Origin: Muribaculum sp.
GTDB lineage: Bacteria; Bacteroidota; Bacteroidia; Bacteroidales; Muribaculaceae
Direction of reading: 5' to 3'
Length of the DNA: 64,000 bases
Assembly: GCA_009775095.1 (NCBI GenBank)
Contig: VSOZ01000003.1
Coordinates: 1 to 64,000, forward strand
Of the stretch, positions 16,356 to 26,335 are shown one piece after another (position 1 is the stretch's first letter; every line of letters starts with the position of its first letter). Below the pieces are notes generated by a model, which saw nothing but the letters and a program-made list of their open reading frames with translations, had not been told where the DNA came from and did not search any database. A program made the position numbers and the translations under genes.

Positions 16356-18290
16356 ATGAACAAAATATTTAAATCGTTTGCGGTAATCGCTTTGGGATTG
16401 GCCGGGACAGTTACTTTCACTTCTTGCGAGGATTATCTCGACAAGGAGCCCGGTTCCGACGTTTCCGAAGAAACTCCGTTTAAGAATTTTACCAATATGC
16501 AGGGATATATAGAGGAGATCTATAACTGTATTCCCGATAAAGTAAAGTGCTATTGGACAACATCATGGAACCTTGGCGAGGACGAGATATCGACTCCGCA
16601 GGCCGAGGCCGAACGTACAATGCAGACTCAGGTCGATATAGGTAACTTTTTCGCATGGCAGAACAATGCACAGTTCTGGTTCGCAGCCGATAGAAAAGAC
16701 CATACGTCGCTTGACCTTCATCAGCAGCGTTTTTACGGCAATGCATGGTACTGTATCGCCAAGACCAATCTCGCTCTCGAAAAGATAGACGAGTATTTTG
16801 TCGGCACCAAAGAGGAAAAAGACATATTGCTCGGTCAGCTTTATTTTTTCCGCGGATGGTGGCATTTCGAGATGATGCAGTTTCTCGGAGGTCTTCCGTA
16901 TGTGAACAAAACTATATCTTCAGGCGAGTCACCTCGTCTGCCCCGACTGAGTTATCTTGAGTGTGCCGATTCTGTCGCTCTCGACTTGAAGCGTGCCGCC
17001 GAACTTCTTCCTATCAATTGGGACGAGACTACTCCCGGTAAGAAAACTTTCGGTAACAACGAATTGCGTCTTACCAAGATCGCCGCTCTCTCTTATCTCG
17101 GCAAGAACTATCTGTGGGCTGCAAGTCCTCTTATGCAGCATGGTGCCCAGACCGGCGGAAGCCATACATATGACTATGACCCGCAGTTGGCCCAGCTTGC
17201 GGCCGACGCTTTCGGCGAAGTCCTTGATCTTATAGAGAAGGGCCAGACACAGTATGAGCTTGCCAAGTTTGACTACACCAACATCTATGATCATCAGAAG
17301 AGTGACGGTGTTGAGTACAGCTATAGCGAATTGTTCTATACATCGCGTCGCAACTGGCTGCAACCGGGTGGTAAGGAAGCCATTCTACGTGGCCCGACAA
17401 CCGCTTGGAACTATACCCGTTGGAATTACAGCCGTACTTTCGGTCCTTACGAAATCTGCGAGCGTGACCCTCACTTCCATCTTCCCACGGCCAACTATGT
17501 GGCCAACTATGGTATGGCTAACGGACTGCCTCTTGACGACCCCGACTCCGGCTTTGACAAAAAGCATCCGTTCAAGAACCGCGACCCTCGCTTCTATCAC
17601 GATATCGTGTTTGACGGCGTGAAGTATATCAACGGTGAGGCTAAAGGCAACGATGCTCCGTTCAAGTATGCAGGCCTTGCTACCGGCGGAAGCGGCCGTA
17701 GCATAACCAACGGTTCGCGTACCGGTTATTGGATGCAGAAACTTGTGCCCCATACCGCCAATAAGATTGATGGCGAGGATGAGTATGACAAGAACCCCAA
17801 CGCTTATGTACCTTATATGCGTCTTGCCGATGTATACCTTATGTATGCCGAGGCCTGTGCAGTGCTTGGCGGTCCTGCCGGAAAGTCATCGAAGTGCAAC
17901 CTTACTTCCATTGATGCTCTCAACCGTCTGCGCGACCGTGTAGGTGCCGGACATGTGTCCACAAAATACACAGGCAACCAATATATGGATGAAGTACGTC
18001 GCGAGCGTGCCGTCGAGCTTTCATTCGAGGGCTTCCGCTTCAATGACCTTCAGCGCTGGTTGCTTCTTACAGAACCCAAGTACACCGTCAAGACTTCGCA
18101 GGAGTTTATACGCGTGTCGGGTGCCGATGAAAGCTTCTTTGCGGAGAATGATCCTGCTGAAGCTGAAGTGGCCGAGTTCCGTGAAGAGGTTATCCTGACC
18201 CGTAACTTTGACTCAAAGCACTATTGGTTCCCGTTGCTTCGCGACGATACCTATATTTATGCCGAGTTCGAGCAAAATCCGGGATGGTAA
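16356..18290 (+). CDS. xusB: SusD-type surface glycan-binding lipoprotein
   Basis: This 644-residue lipoprotein is the lid and binding partner of the preceding SusC. The signal peptide ends at a lipobox with Cys24, followed by EDYLDKEPG, which carries the usual SusD start. The RagB/SusD helical fold is indicated by FFRGWWHFEMMQFLGGLPYV, YLMYAEACAVLGG and VRRERAVELSFEGFRFNDLQRW. It ends in the typical NPGW. It lies 17 bp after xusA, in the same operon. Confidence 0.93.
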   Translation: MNKIFKSFAVIALGLAGTVTFTSCEDYLDKEPGSDVSEETPFKNFTNMQGYIEEIYNCIPDKVKCYWTTSWNLGEDEISTPQAEAERTMQTQVDIGNFFAWQNNAQFWFAADRKDHTSLDLHQQRFYGNAWYCIAKTNLALEKIDEYFVGTKEEKDILLGQLYFFRGWWHFEMMQFLGGLPYVNKTISSGESPRLPRLSYLECADSVALDLKRAAELLPINWDETTPGKKTFGNNELRLTKIAALSYLGKNYLWAASPLMQHGAQTGGSHTYDYDPQLAQLAADAFGEVLDLIEKGQTQYELAKFDYTNIYDHQKSDGVEYSYSELFYTSRRNWLQPGGKEAILRGPTTAWNYTRWNYSRTFGPYEICERDPHFHLPTANYVANYGMANGLPLDDPDSGFDKKHPFKNRDPRFYHDIVFDGVKYINGEAKGNDAPFKYAGLATGGSGRSITNGSRTGYWMQKLVPHTANKIDGEDEYDKNPNAYVPYMRLADVYLMYAEACAVLGGPAGKSSKCNLTSIDALNRLRDRVGAGHVSTKYTGNQYMDEVRRERAVELSFEGFRFNDLQRWLLLTEPKYTVKTSQEFIRVSGADESFFAENDPAEAEVAEFREEVILTRNFDSKHYWFPLLRDDTYIYAEFEQNPGW

Positions 18291-18326
18291 TAAGCTGATT
18301 AATCTTAACCATTACACAGTAAAAAT

Positions 18327-21161
18327 ATGATATCAAAATATAAAATAATGCTTCTTGTGGCATTGGGAGCTTCGGTGTATGCCGGTGATGCTTCCGCAGC
18401 CGGGGAAGAGGCATCCGATAGCTTGAATGCCGAGAACCAGATACAACTGGCTTATCGCACTATCGACAAGAACGATGTGCTTGGCGGAGTTGAGGTGCTT
18501 GATATTGAGTCGCTGATGCAGAAAAACTATATCAATGAGATCAGCAACTCTACTATCTCGGGCTATGTGTCAGGTTTCAACGGCAATTCGCTCTGGGGTA
18601 TGGATGCCGATAACGACGCCGGTTTTCTGGTGCTCATCGACGGTGTGGCCCGCGACATGAACAATGTCAGCTCTACCGAGGTGCAGTCAATAACATTCAT
18701 GAAGGGTGCTCAGGCTACGGTGCTTTATGGTAGCCGTGCCGCAAAGGGTGTCATCTATATAACCACCAAGCGTGGCCATGAAGGTCCGCTGCGCATCAAT
18801 GTGAGAGCCAATACCGGATGGCATGTCGCCAAGTCTCTTCCCGAGTATCTCGGTGCAGCAGAGTACATGACTCTCTATAACGAGGCCCGTGCAAATGACG
18901 ATCTCGGACCTGCATACAGCGCCGATCAGATTTATAATACGGCCAACAAGACCAATCCTTATCGTTATCCCGATGTGAACATGTACTCGTCGGAATACAT
19001 GAAGAAGGTCTACAACCGCTCCGATGCTACAGTCGAGATATCAGGCGGTAACCAGCGCGCACGTTTCTATACCAACATCAACTATTATCGTCTTGGCGAC
19101 TACCTGAAGTACGGTGAGGCTTCTAAAAACTTCACTGACCGCTTCAGTGTACGAGGCAATATCGATGTGAACATCGCGGAGTGGGTCAAGGCTTATGTTA
19201 ACGCCGATGCTACATTCTACGGTGCGCGTTCGGCTCACGGCAACTATTGGGAAGCCGCTTCGACATTCCGTCCCAACCGTATCACTCCGCTTATCCCCAT
19301 AAGCATGATTAATCCTGACGCCGCCGAGTCGTTGGATTTGGTAAACAATTCCGGCAATCTTCAGAACGGTTATTTCCTCGCCGGTACTCAGATTGATCCC
19401 ACCAACATTTTTGCCGATTATCTTGCCAAGGGTTACACCAAGTTTACAAGCCGTCAATTCCAGTTTGACGCAGGTGTTAACCTCGACTTGGGCATGTTGG
19501 CCAAGGGCTTGACATTCGGTACCCGTTTCTCGGTTGACTATGCCACTTCCTATAACACCAGTTATACCGATTCTTATGCTACTTTCATTCCCGTATGGAG
19601 CAATTTCAATGGTAAAGATGAGATAACCTCGGTGTCAATGGAGGGTAAGGACGAGCATTCGGGTGTTCAGAACGTGTCAGGTTCTGCAAGCCGTCAGACT
19701 CTCTCTTGGTCAGGTCAGTTTGACTATAACCGCACTTTCGCTGACGTTCATAACCTTCATGCTCTTGCAGTTGCCGCAGGATGGCAGCGTACTACCGCCG
19801 GTGAATATCATCGCACGAGTAGTGCCAACATCGGTTTTGAAGTGGACTACAACTACGATCACCGCTACTATGCCGACCTGTCGTTAGTAGGGCTGCATTC
19901 GGCCAAGTTGGCCCCCGGTCACCGTCAGGGCTGGTCGCCGTCGGCCACTTTAGGATGGCGTATATCGCAGGAGGAGTTCCTTAAGGATAATTCAATAGTG
20001 AATAACCTTATGCTTTCTGTTTCGGCTTCCGATGTTAAGTCTGATATGGATATCCCCGGTTTCTATCTCTACGCCATGCACTTCACTACAGGTGGATGGT
20101 ATTCTTGGGGTGGTTCAAGCGGTCAGGCTGCCGCTTATCCGGCACGAGGCGGTAATCCCGGTCTGGGTTATATATCGCGCAAGGAGTTCACCGCTTCACT
20201 CCGCGGTACGTTCTTCAACAATCTTATGGACCTGAGCGCACAGTTCTTCACCTATAAGATGGATGGATTGGTTATCAACAACTCGACCAAGTTCCCGACA
20301 TTCTTCTCGACTTACGATCCCGCTTCAAGTCTTGCCACTTATCTGAACAATGACGCCAATACCCGTACCGGTTTTGATTTCGGTGTTAACTTGAAGAAAA
20401 CTGTAGGTGAGGTGGATCTGCAGTTGGGCGTTACCGGTACTTATTATAAGACCAAAGCCTCAAAGCGTGATGAGGTACGCGAGTTTGCTTACCAGTATCG
20501 TGAAGGCAAGGCTATTGACGGCATTTGGGGCTACAAGTGTCTCGGCTTCTTCGCCACCGATGAGGAGGCTGCCGCAGCTGACCAGTCGGCTCTCGGAAGC
20601 TCGACCCTCAAGGCCGGTGACCTCAAGTATGCCGACATCAACAATGACGGCAAAATTGATCAGAATGACCAAGTATTCCTCGCCAAGGGCGGCTGGTATG
20701 GCGCTCCGTTCTTTATGGGCGTCAATCTTTCGGCCAAATGGAAAGGCTTCACTATCTTTGTGCATGGATTGGGAAGCTTCGGCGGACATGGTATGCTCAA
20801 CGACAATTCTTATTATAAGATGGTCGGTGACAACAAGTATTCGGCCATTGCTCGTGAACGTTGGACTTCCGCCACAGCCGCTACGGCTACTATGCCCCGT
20901 CTGACTACCACCAACGGTGCCAACAACTATGTGGCTTCCGATTTCTGGCTCTACAGCACTGACCGTTTCGACATTGATAAGATTCAGCTTACTTATGACT
21001 TCCCGTCGTCGATCATACACGGTATAGTCAAGGGGCTGCAGGTATATGTCAGCGGTGATGATCTGCTTACCATCGGTAAAAACCGTAAAATTATGGAAAT
21101 GAATGTAGGAAGCGCTCCGCAGTCACGTTTCTATAACATCGGTGCTAAAGTAACATTCTAA
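18327..21161 (+). CDS. xusC: Second SusC-type transporter, short N-terminus
   Basis: This 944-residue outer-membrane receptor is clearly shorter than xusA. After the signal peptide (about 1-25) it goes almost directly into IQLAYRTIDKNDVLGGV, a TonB-box/plug start, and lacks the regulatory beta-sandwich domain that xusA has. The plug (ISGYVSGFNG, FLVLIDGVARDM, MKGAQATVLYGSRAAKGVIYITTKRG) and barrel are complete. A paired SusD gene follows 10 bp later. Two consecutive SusC/SusD pairs are the hallmark of the xus xylan cluster. The two pairs may take up different chain lengths or substitution patterns, but the sequence does not show which. Confidence 0.91.
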   Translation: MISKYKIMLLVALGASVYAGDASAAGEEASDSLNAENQIQLAYRTIDKNDVLGGVEVLDIESLMQKNYINEISNSTISGYVSGFNGNSLWGMDADNDAGFLVLIDGVARDMNNVSSTEVQSITFMKGAQATVLYGSRAAKGVIYITTKRGHEGPLRINVRANTGWHVAKSLPEYLGAAEYMTLYNEARANDDLGPAYSADQIYNTANKTNPYRYPDVNMYSSEYMKKVYNRSDATVEISGGNQRARFYTNINYYRLGDYLKYGEASKNFTDRFSVRGNIDVNIAEWVKAYVNADATFYGARSAHGNYWEAASTFRPNRITPLIPISMINPDAAESLDLVNNSGNLQNGYFLAGTQIDPTNIFADYLAKGYTKFTSRQFQFDAGVNLDLGMLAKGLTFGTRFSVDYATSYNTSYTDSYATFIPVWSNFNGKDEITSVSMEGKDEHSGVQNVSGSASRQTLSWSGQFDYNRTFADVHNLHALAVAAGWQRTTAGEYHRTSSANIGFEVDYNYDHRYYADLSLVGLHSAKLAPGHRQGWSPSATLGWRISQEEFLKDNSIVNNLMLSVSASDVKSDMDIPGFYLYAMHFTTGGWYSWGGSSGQAAAYPARGGNPGLGYISRKEFTASLRGTFFNNLMDLSAQFFTYKMDGLVINNSTKFPTFFSTYDPASSLATYLNNDANTRTGFDFGVNLKKTVGEVDLQLGVTGTYYKTKASKRDEVREFAYQYREGKAIDGIWGYKCLGFFATDEEAAAADQSALGSSTLKAGDLKYADINNDGKIDQNDQVFLAKGGWYGAPFFMGVNLSAKWKGFTIFVHGLGSFGGHGMLNDNSYYKMVGDNKYSAIARERWTSATAATATMPRLTTTNGANNYVASDFWLYSTDRFDIDKIQLTYDFPSSIIHGIVKGLQVYVSGDDLLTIGKNRKIMEMNVGSAPQSRFYNIGAKVTF

Positions 21162-21171
21162 ATTCTAAAAA

Positions 21172-22971
21172 ATGAAAAATATAGCAAAATATATTGTCAT
21201 TGCCTCGTTTGTCGCTTCGGCTTGGTCATGTGATGACCTTTTTGAACCTGCTATCGAGAATATCATGGATGAGAGCAAGATGGATACCGATCCGCGATAT
21301 GTCGATCAGATTCTTGGCAGTGCTTATATACTCATGCCTTATCCCGGAGTGACCGGTGATAATAATTCCGACAACCGTAACGATGTGGCCACTGATGATG
21401 CTGTTTCCAATAACATCAACAACGCCTATCTGACTATGGCTACCGGCGGATGGACATCAAGAACCGGCAAGTCGGTCGACAACTGGCGCGACCGCAATGC
21501 TTCTATTCAGTTTGTCAATTTGGTGTTGAAACATGTAGACAATACCGTATTTGCCAATGACGAATCTACAAATACCATGTTCCGCGACCGTCTTAAAGGC
21601 GAGGCTTACGGCCTTCGCGCGTTGAACATGTATTTTCTCCTTCAGAACTATGGCGGTTTAAACTCTTCAGGTGAGCTACTGGGTGTGCAGATATGGACCG
21701 AGCCGTACACTGCCGAAACCGACATGAATGTGGCACGCAGCACTTTTGCTCAATGCATGGAACAACTGCTTGAAGATGTTAAAAATGCATCCGAGCTGTT
21801 GCCTTACGAGTATGCCGATGCCGGTTCTGTAAATGACGTTCCGGCAAAGTATACTGCAATCGGTGCTACTCTTGACGGTTATAATCGTGTGTTCGGAGCC
21901 TCGTCTTTCCTGCGCATGTCCGGCCGTATAGCACAGGCCGTCGGCGCACAGGCCGCTCTGCTTGCCGCAAGCCCCGCTTTCAGCAATGGCTCCGGCGTGA
22001 CTTGGGAGACTGCCGCCAATCAGGCCGCTGCCGTGCTTGACCATATCGGCGGCCCGTCAGGACTGGCTAAAAACGGCCATATTTGGTATGCAGACTCGGA
22101 GGTCGGCAATACTCCTACCGAAACTGTCAGCCATGCCGAAGTCCTTTGGCGCAGCCGTCACGGTGAAAACTCCGATATAGAGAAAGAGTGCTTCCCGCCG
22201 TCGCTTTACGGTAAGGGCCGCATCAATCCCACTCAGAATCTTGTCGATGCATTCCCCATGGCCAACGGTTATCCTATCACAGAAGCTGCCGGTCATTATG
22301 ACCCGGCCAATCCCTATGCCAACCGCGACCCGCGTCTTGACCTTTATATCGTAACCAACGGTTCCAAGCTCGGTATCAATAACTCCGTTATAAATACAGG
22401 AGTAGATGCCGGAAATAACGACGGTATAAACAAAGAGGCCGGTTACTCGACCCGTACGGGTTACTATATGCGTAAGCTTCTGCGTAATGACGCGAGCCCC
22501 AATCCTACCAGCACCGTCAATAAAAATCATTTTACCACTTATATCCGTTACACCGAGATCTTCTTGGATTATGCCGAGGCTGCCAATGAAGCTTGGGGTC
22601 CGACTAAAAGCGGTAGCCACGGTTACTCTGCTTACGACGTGATCAAGGCTATACGTGCTCGTGCTCTTGGCGACGGTGTCAAGGACGGTGACGCTTATCT
22701 GGAGTCGATCAAGAACGACCAAGTCAAGATGCGTGAGCTTATACGCAACGAACGTCGTCTTGAACTTTGCTTCGAAGGTGCACGCTTCTGGGATCTTCGC
22801 CGCTGGAATGCCGACCTTAATGCAACCGCCAAAGGTGTGTCGTTCAACGGTACCGCGTTCAATTATATCGATGTGGAGAACCGCGATTACAAGGACTACA
22901 TGATTTACGGACCGCTTCCTTATGACGATGTTCTGAAATTCAGCAATATCGAGCAGAATAAGGGATGGTAA
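21172..22971 (+). CDS. xusD: Second SusD-type surface lipoprotein
   Basis: A 599-residue SusD/RagB family protein with a lipobox ending at Cys20 (SAWSC, then DDLFEPAIEN). Family landmarks are GEAYGLRALNMYFLLQNYG, YTEIFLDYAEAANEAWG and LIRNERRLELCFEGARFWDLRRWN. The end is QNKGW. It partners xusC and would bind xylan fragments at the cell surface. The sequence is quite different from xusB, so the pairs are not a recent duplication. Confidence 0.92.
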   Translation: MKNIAKYIVIASFVASAWSCDDLFEPAIENIMDESKMDTDPRYVDQILGSAYILMPYPGVTGDNNSDNRNDVATDDAVSNNINNAYLTMATGGWTSRTGKSVDNWRDRNASIQFVNLVLKHVDNTVFANDESTNTMFRDRLKGEAYGLRALNMYFLLQNYGGLNSSGELLGVQIWTEPYTAETDMNVARSTFAQCMEQLLEDVKNASELLPYEYADAGSVNDVPAKYTAIGATLDGYNRVFGASSFLRMSGRIAQAVGAQAALLAASPAFSNGSGVTWETAANQAAAVLDHIGGPSGLAKNGHIWYADSEVGNTPTETVSHAEVLWRSRHGENSDIEKECFPPSLYGKGRINPTQNLVDAFPMANGYPITEAAGHYDPANPYANRDPRLDLYIVTNGSKLGINNSVINTGVDAGNNDGINKEAGYSTRTGYYMRKLLRNDASPNPTSTVNKNHFTTYIRYTEIFLDYAEAANEAWGPTKSGSHGYSAYDVIKAIRARALGDGVKDGDAYLESIKNDQVKMRELIRNERRLELCFEGARFWDLRRWNADLNATAKGVSFNGTAFNYIDVENRDYKDYMIYGPLPYDDVLKFSNIEQNKGW

Positions 22972-22985
22972 TTTTTAATTCTCAA

Positions 22986-24056
22986 ATGGAAAAAATTTAT
23001 ATGAAATACATTAATACTGGTGTTATTGTAGGTATTGGAGCCCTCCTCGCTCTTGGAGCTTCATCCTGCAAGAACGCCGAGAAGGAGTGGCCTGATTTTG
23101 AAGGCGGCGTGACTGCTTATTTTGCCAATCAGTATCCCGTGAAGTGCATCACACTTGGTGAAGACGGAGAGCAGGATAACTCTCTTGATAATGAACATAA
23201 ATGTATAATCTTTGCCACTCAGGGTGGTGCGTATAAGTCGCGCGACCTTAAGATTGAGGTGGTTGTCGATCCTACATTGGTCAATAATCTGGAGTTCTCC
23301 GAAGGTTCTCCCGTCAAAGCCATGCCTGAGAATTACTACTCGCTGGAGTCAAATATTCTTACCAAGAAGAAAGGCTATAACGACTATCTCTTTGGCACTA
23401 CAGTGACCTTGTCTGACGCTTTCTTTGCCGATCCCGATGCCATCAATTATACTTATGTGATACCTTTGCGCATGGTCAATGCCATCGGTGCCGATAAGAT
23501 TGTTTCGGGTACACCTATCGATGGGGTGGAAAATCCCGCCCGTTGCGACGCTTCGGCATGGGAAGTACTCCCCAAGGATTACATTCTGTATTGTGTGCGA
23601 TACATCAACCAATGGCATGCAAGCTATCTGCGTCGCGGTATAGATAAGATAACGGAGGGTGGAAATACCACAACCAATGTGCGTCATAAAGAGTTCGTTG
23701 AATACGACGAAGTGGTAAACGTTACCACCAAGGCTCTGAATCAGGCCATTTTCCCGGTTTCGACTGTTGTGCCTGAGGGAGAGTCGGTTAAGACGTTGAC
23801 CTGTAACATGGTACTTACCTTTAACGGTGACGAATGTACCATCTCTTCCGATACTCCCGGCATCTCTGCTTCCGGTAGCGGTAAATTTGTCAAGGACGGT
23901 GAAAAGAAAAGCTGGGATAACGAGGATCGTGACGCTCTGTACCTTGATTATCAAATCAATTTCGGTATTCGTCAGTTCGCGACCAAAGACACTCTTGTAG
24001 TGCGCGCCCGCGAGGTGAAATCCGAGCTTAACTTCAATCCCACTTATAATAAATAA
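22986..24056 (+). CDS. xusE: Surface glycan-binding lipoprotein, DUF1735/DUF5627 type
   Basis: This 356-residue protein has a lipobox near residue 28 (GASSC, then KNAEKEW). The following EGGVTAYFANQYPVKCITLGED and the 'PDAINYTYVIPLRMVNAIG' segment resemble DUF1735-type binding domains of Bacteroidetes surface proteins. The C-terminal half (about 190-356) ends in FNPTYN and resembles DUF5627. No catalytic motif is visible. In xylan loci this position is held by a non-enzymatic xylan-binding protein. I start at 22986. An ATG at 23001 is also plausible, and the frame is open back to 22965. Confidence 0.82.
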   Translation: MEKIYMKYINTGVIVGIGALLALGASSCKNAEKEWPDFEGGVTAYFANQYPVKCITLGEDGEQDNSLDNEHKCIIFATQGGAYKSRDLKIEVVVDPTLVNNLEFSEGSPVKAMPENYYSLESNILTKKKGYNDYLFGTTVTLSDAFFADPDAINYTYVIPLRMVNAIGADKIVSGTPIDGVENPARCDASAWEVLPKDYILYCVRYINQWHASYLRRGIDKITEGGNTTTNVRHKEFVEYDEVVNVTTKALNQAIFPVSTVVPEGESVKTLTCNMVLTFNGDECTISSDTPGISASGSGKFVKDGEKKSWDNEDRDALYLDYQINFGIRQFATKDTLVVRAREVKSELNFNPTYNK

Positions 24057-24064
24057 GAAGTGTT

Positions 24065-26206
24065 ATGAACGATTATAAAAAACTGATATGGGCGCTCCCG
24101 CTTGTTATCGCATCGGTAGGATGTACCGATTTTATAGATAACACCGACTATACGGTCGATAAGCCCGAGAATATTGCCCAATACGAATATCTCAATTCAT
24201 ACGGCACGCTTAAATCGTATATCGATCGTGGCGCTAAACCCGGTTTCCTTTTGGGAACCGGGGTGAATGCCGATGACTACCTGAAGAGAACCGGTGTATA
24301 TCTGCTCACCAACTCCAACTTCGATCAGGTAACTACAGGCAACGCCATGAAGTATAGCTCGGTCGTAAATGATAAAGGCGAGATGGACTTCGGCAAAGTA
24401 CGCGATTTCGTATCGGCCGCTACCGAGGCCGGTCTGGAAGTGTACGGACACACTCTTTGCTGGCATGAGCAGCAGACTGTGAAGTGGCTGAACTCTCTGC
24501 TTAAGGATAAGGAACTTGAGGTAGACCCGAACGAAAAGCTTGAAGTAGTGGACTACATCCTTGACTATTCCAAGGAGACGGCCTATAACTTCTGGAATCA
24601 GAAACCTGAGGGTACCAATATCTGGGTTAATACGGATGAGGGATGTCTTCAGGTTGACAATCCGGCTGCAGTAGGCTTTTGGGAGGTTCAATACTTTACC
24701 TGTGATAATATATCGCTTAAGAAAGGTGAGACATATCAACTTAGCGTTACACTGCGAGGTACCGGCGAAGGAACTGTACAGGGTAATTTCGGTAGTTGGA
24801 GTGAGAATGTTGCAATTCGTATTCCTTTTACCGAAGAATGGACTACCGAAACTATCAATGTTGTGGCTATGGCTGATGGTGGTATCCACGGATTGTTTCA
24901 GACCGGTGATTTTGAAGGAACTGTTCAGTATAAGTCTATTAAGGTTTCACACCTTGAGACTCCTGCAATGGAAGTTGAACATGAAATAAATGTTCGGACT
25001 TATGAAGACGGTCCTTTCCCGTTCTATGCTATGGGATGTGAACCTCCGGTTATTAATGGAGCTATACATTTTGTGCCTACAGGTGGCTGGTCTCAGTTCT
25101 TTATTCTTCCCGGTGGAGAAAATAATCTTAGTGAGGGTGACTATGTTTTCTATATTGACATAACTTCTGATAAGGAGGTCGCATCCGGTATTCAGCTTAC
25201 GATTCAAAACGGCTGGGGCGAAGGTTCTCAGGCAATAACAGCTCCTATATCGGTGGAAGCAGGTCATAACAATGTACGTGTTCCGGTTAAAGATGTTGAA
25301 GGCGGAGCATATGACGTGATACTTAAGCCGCAGACTACTGACGGTGTGCTTGATATAAAATCGGTAACCGTATGTAAGGTGGAGAAGATGAATTCAATAC
25401 CTTTGACGCCAGAAGAGAAATATGAAATAGTGGAAGCTCAGATGGAGCGTTGGGTCAAGGGCATGATGGAAGCTACCGAAGGCAAGGTAAAAGCTTGGGA
25501 TGTCGTTAACGAACCCCTTTCGGGTGGCGGCGGATGGCCTTATCCGTTGCAGTCGGCCGCTACAGCTACCGATGACACCTCGAATCGCTTCTACTGGCAG
25601 GATTATCTTGGTGACGACTATGTACGTGTGCCTATTAAATTCGCCCGTAAATACTTTGCTGAATATGGTGGAAATCCCGCTGATCTGAAGTTGTTTATCA
25701 ATGACTACAATCTTGAGTCGGATTGGGATGACAACGGCAAGATGAAGAGTATGCTTGAATGGATAACCCGTTGGGAAAGCGACGGCGAGACTGTGATAGA
25801 CGGTATCGGTACTCAGATGCACGTATCGTACTACATGAATCCGCAGACACAGGCAAGCAAGGAGGAGCATATCGTCAAGATGTTTGAGCTTCTCGCTTCT
25901 TCCGGCAAGCTTATACGTATTACCGAACTTGATATGGGTATATGCGATGCCGACGGTGAAAAAATACTGACTAAGGATGTTACTTTCGAGCAGCATCAGG
26001 CTATGGCTGAGTTCTATAAATTCATCGTCAAGAAGTATTTCGAGATCATTCCTGCCGCCCAGCAGTACGGTATATGCGCGTGGGCACAGACCGACAGCCC
26101 CGAGGGCAGCGGTTGGCGTGCCGGTGAGCCTATAGGGCTTTGGGATGCCAACTTGAACCGCAAGCCGGCTTACGGTGGCTTCTGTGACGGTCTTGCAGGT
26201 AATTGA
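24065..26206 (+). CDS. xyn10C: Surface GH10 endo-xylanase with inserted carbohydrate-binding modules
   Basis: This 713-residue lipoprotein (lipobox Cys20) cuts the xylan backbone at the cell surface. The GH10 barrel is split. The first part (about 45-165, with GHTLCWHEQQ) is followed by an insert of about 275 residues (165-440) that looks like two CBM4/9-type beta-sandwiches. The barrel resumes with WDVVNEPLSGGG (acid/base Glu483), TQMHVSYY and IRITELDMG (nucleophile Glu621). Insertion of tandem modules in the same loop is known for xylanases of this cluster. It ends the xus operon, before a strong terminator. The insert looks more AT-rich than the barrel. Confidence 0.94.
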   Translation: MNDYKKLIWALPLVIASVGCTDFIDNTDYTVDKPENIAQYEYLNSYGTLKSYIDRGAKPGFLLGTGVNADDYLKRTGVYLLTNSNFDQVTTGNAMKYSSVVNDKGEMDFGKVRDFVSAATEAGLEVYGHTLCWHEQQTVKWLNSLLKDKELEVDPNEKLEVVDYILDYSKETAYNFWNQKPEGTNIWVNTDEGCLQVDNPAAVGFWEVQYFTCDNISLKKGETYQLSVTLRGTGEGTVQGNFGSWSENVAIRIPFTEEWTTETINVVAMADGGIHGLFQTGDFEGTVQYKSIKVSHLETPAMEVEHEINVRTYEDGPFPFYAMGCEPPVINGAIHFVPTGGWSQFFILPGGENNLSEGDYVFYIDITSDKEVASGIQLTIQNGWGEGSQAITAPISVEAGHNNVRVPVKDVEGGAYDVILKPQTTDGVLDIKSVTVCKVEKMNSIPLTPEEKYEIVEAQMERWVKGMMEATEGKVKAWDVVNEPLSGGGGWPYPLQSAATATDDTSNRFYWQDYLGDDYVRVPIKFARKYFAEYGGNPADLKLFINDYNLESDWDDNGKMKSMLEWITRWESDGETVIDGIGTQMHVSYYMNPQTQASKEEHIVKMFELLASSGKLIRITELDMGICDADGEKILTKDVTFEQHQAMAEFYKFIVKKYFEIIPAAQQYGICAWAQTDSPEGSGWRAGEPIGLWDANLNRKPAYGGFCDGLAGN

Positions 26207-26280
26207 TAATAATGTACCATATTTGAATTAGAAAAAAGTATCATCTTAACGATTGATATTAATTTGTGTATTTCATGAGA

Positions 26281-26311
26281 ATATGGACGCCGGGAGGCGT
26301 CCATATTTGTT
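26281..26311 (+). terminator. Terminator of the xus operon
   Basis: ATATGGACGCC (26281-26291) pairs perfectly with GGCGTCCATAT (26296-26306) around GGGA, followed by TTGTTT. The 11-bp stem directly after xyn10C should end or strongly reduce transcription before the CE6-like gene. It lacks the GTAG tag of the REP elements, although its core GGACGCC is the same as theirs. Confidence 0.72.
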
Positions 26312-26335
26312 TAAAACCCCCAAAAAAGTATAGTT

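Noticed and set aside
26281..26306. GGACGCC-GGGA-GGCGTCC as a REP unit
   Set aside because: It shares the arms by sequence but lacks the GTAG tag and flanks, and is placed and shaped like a terminator.
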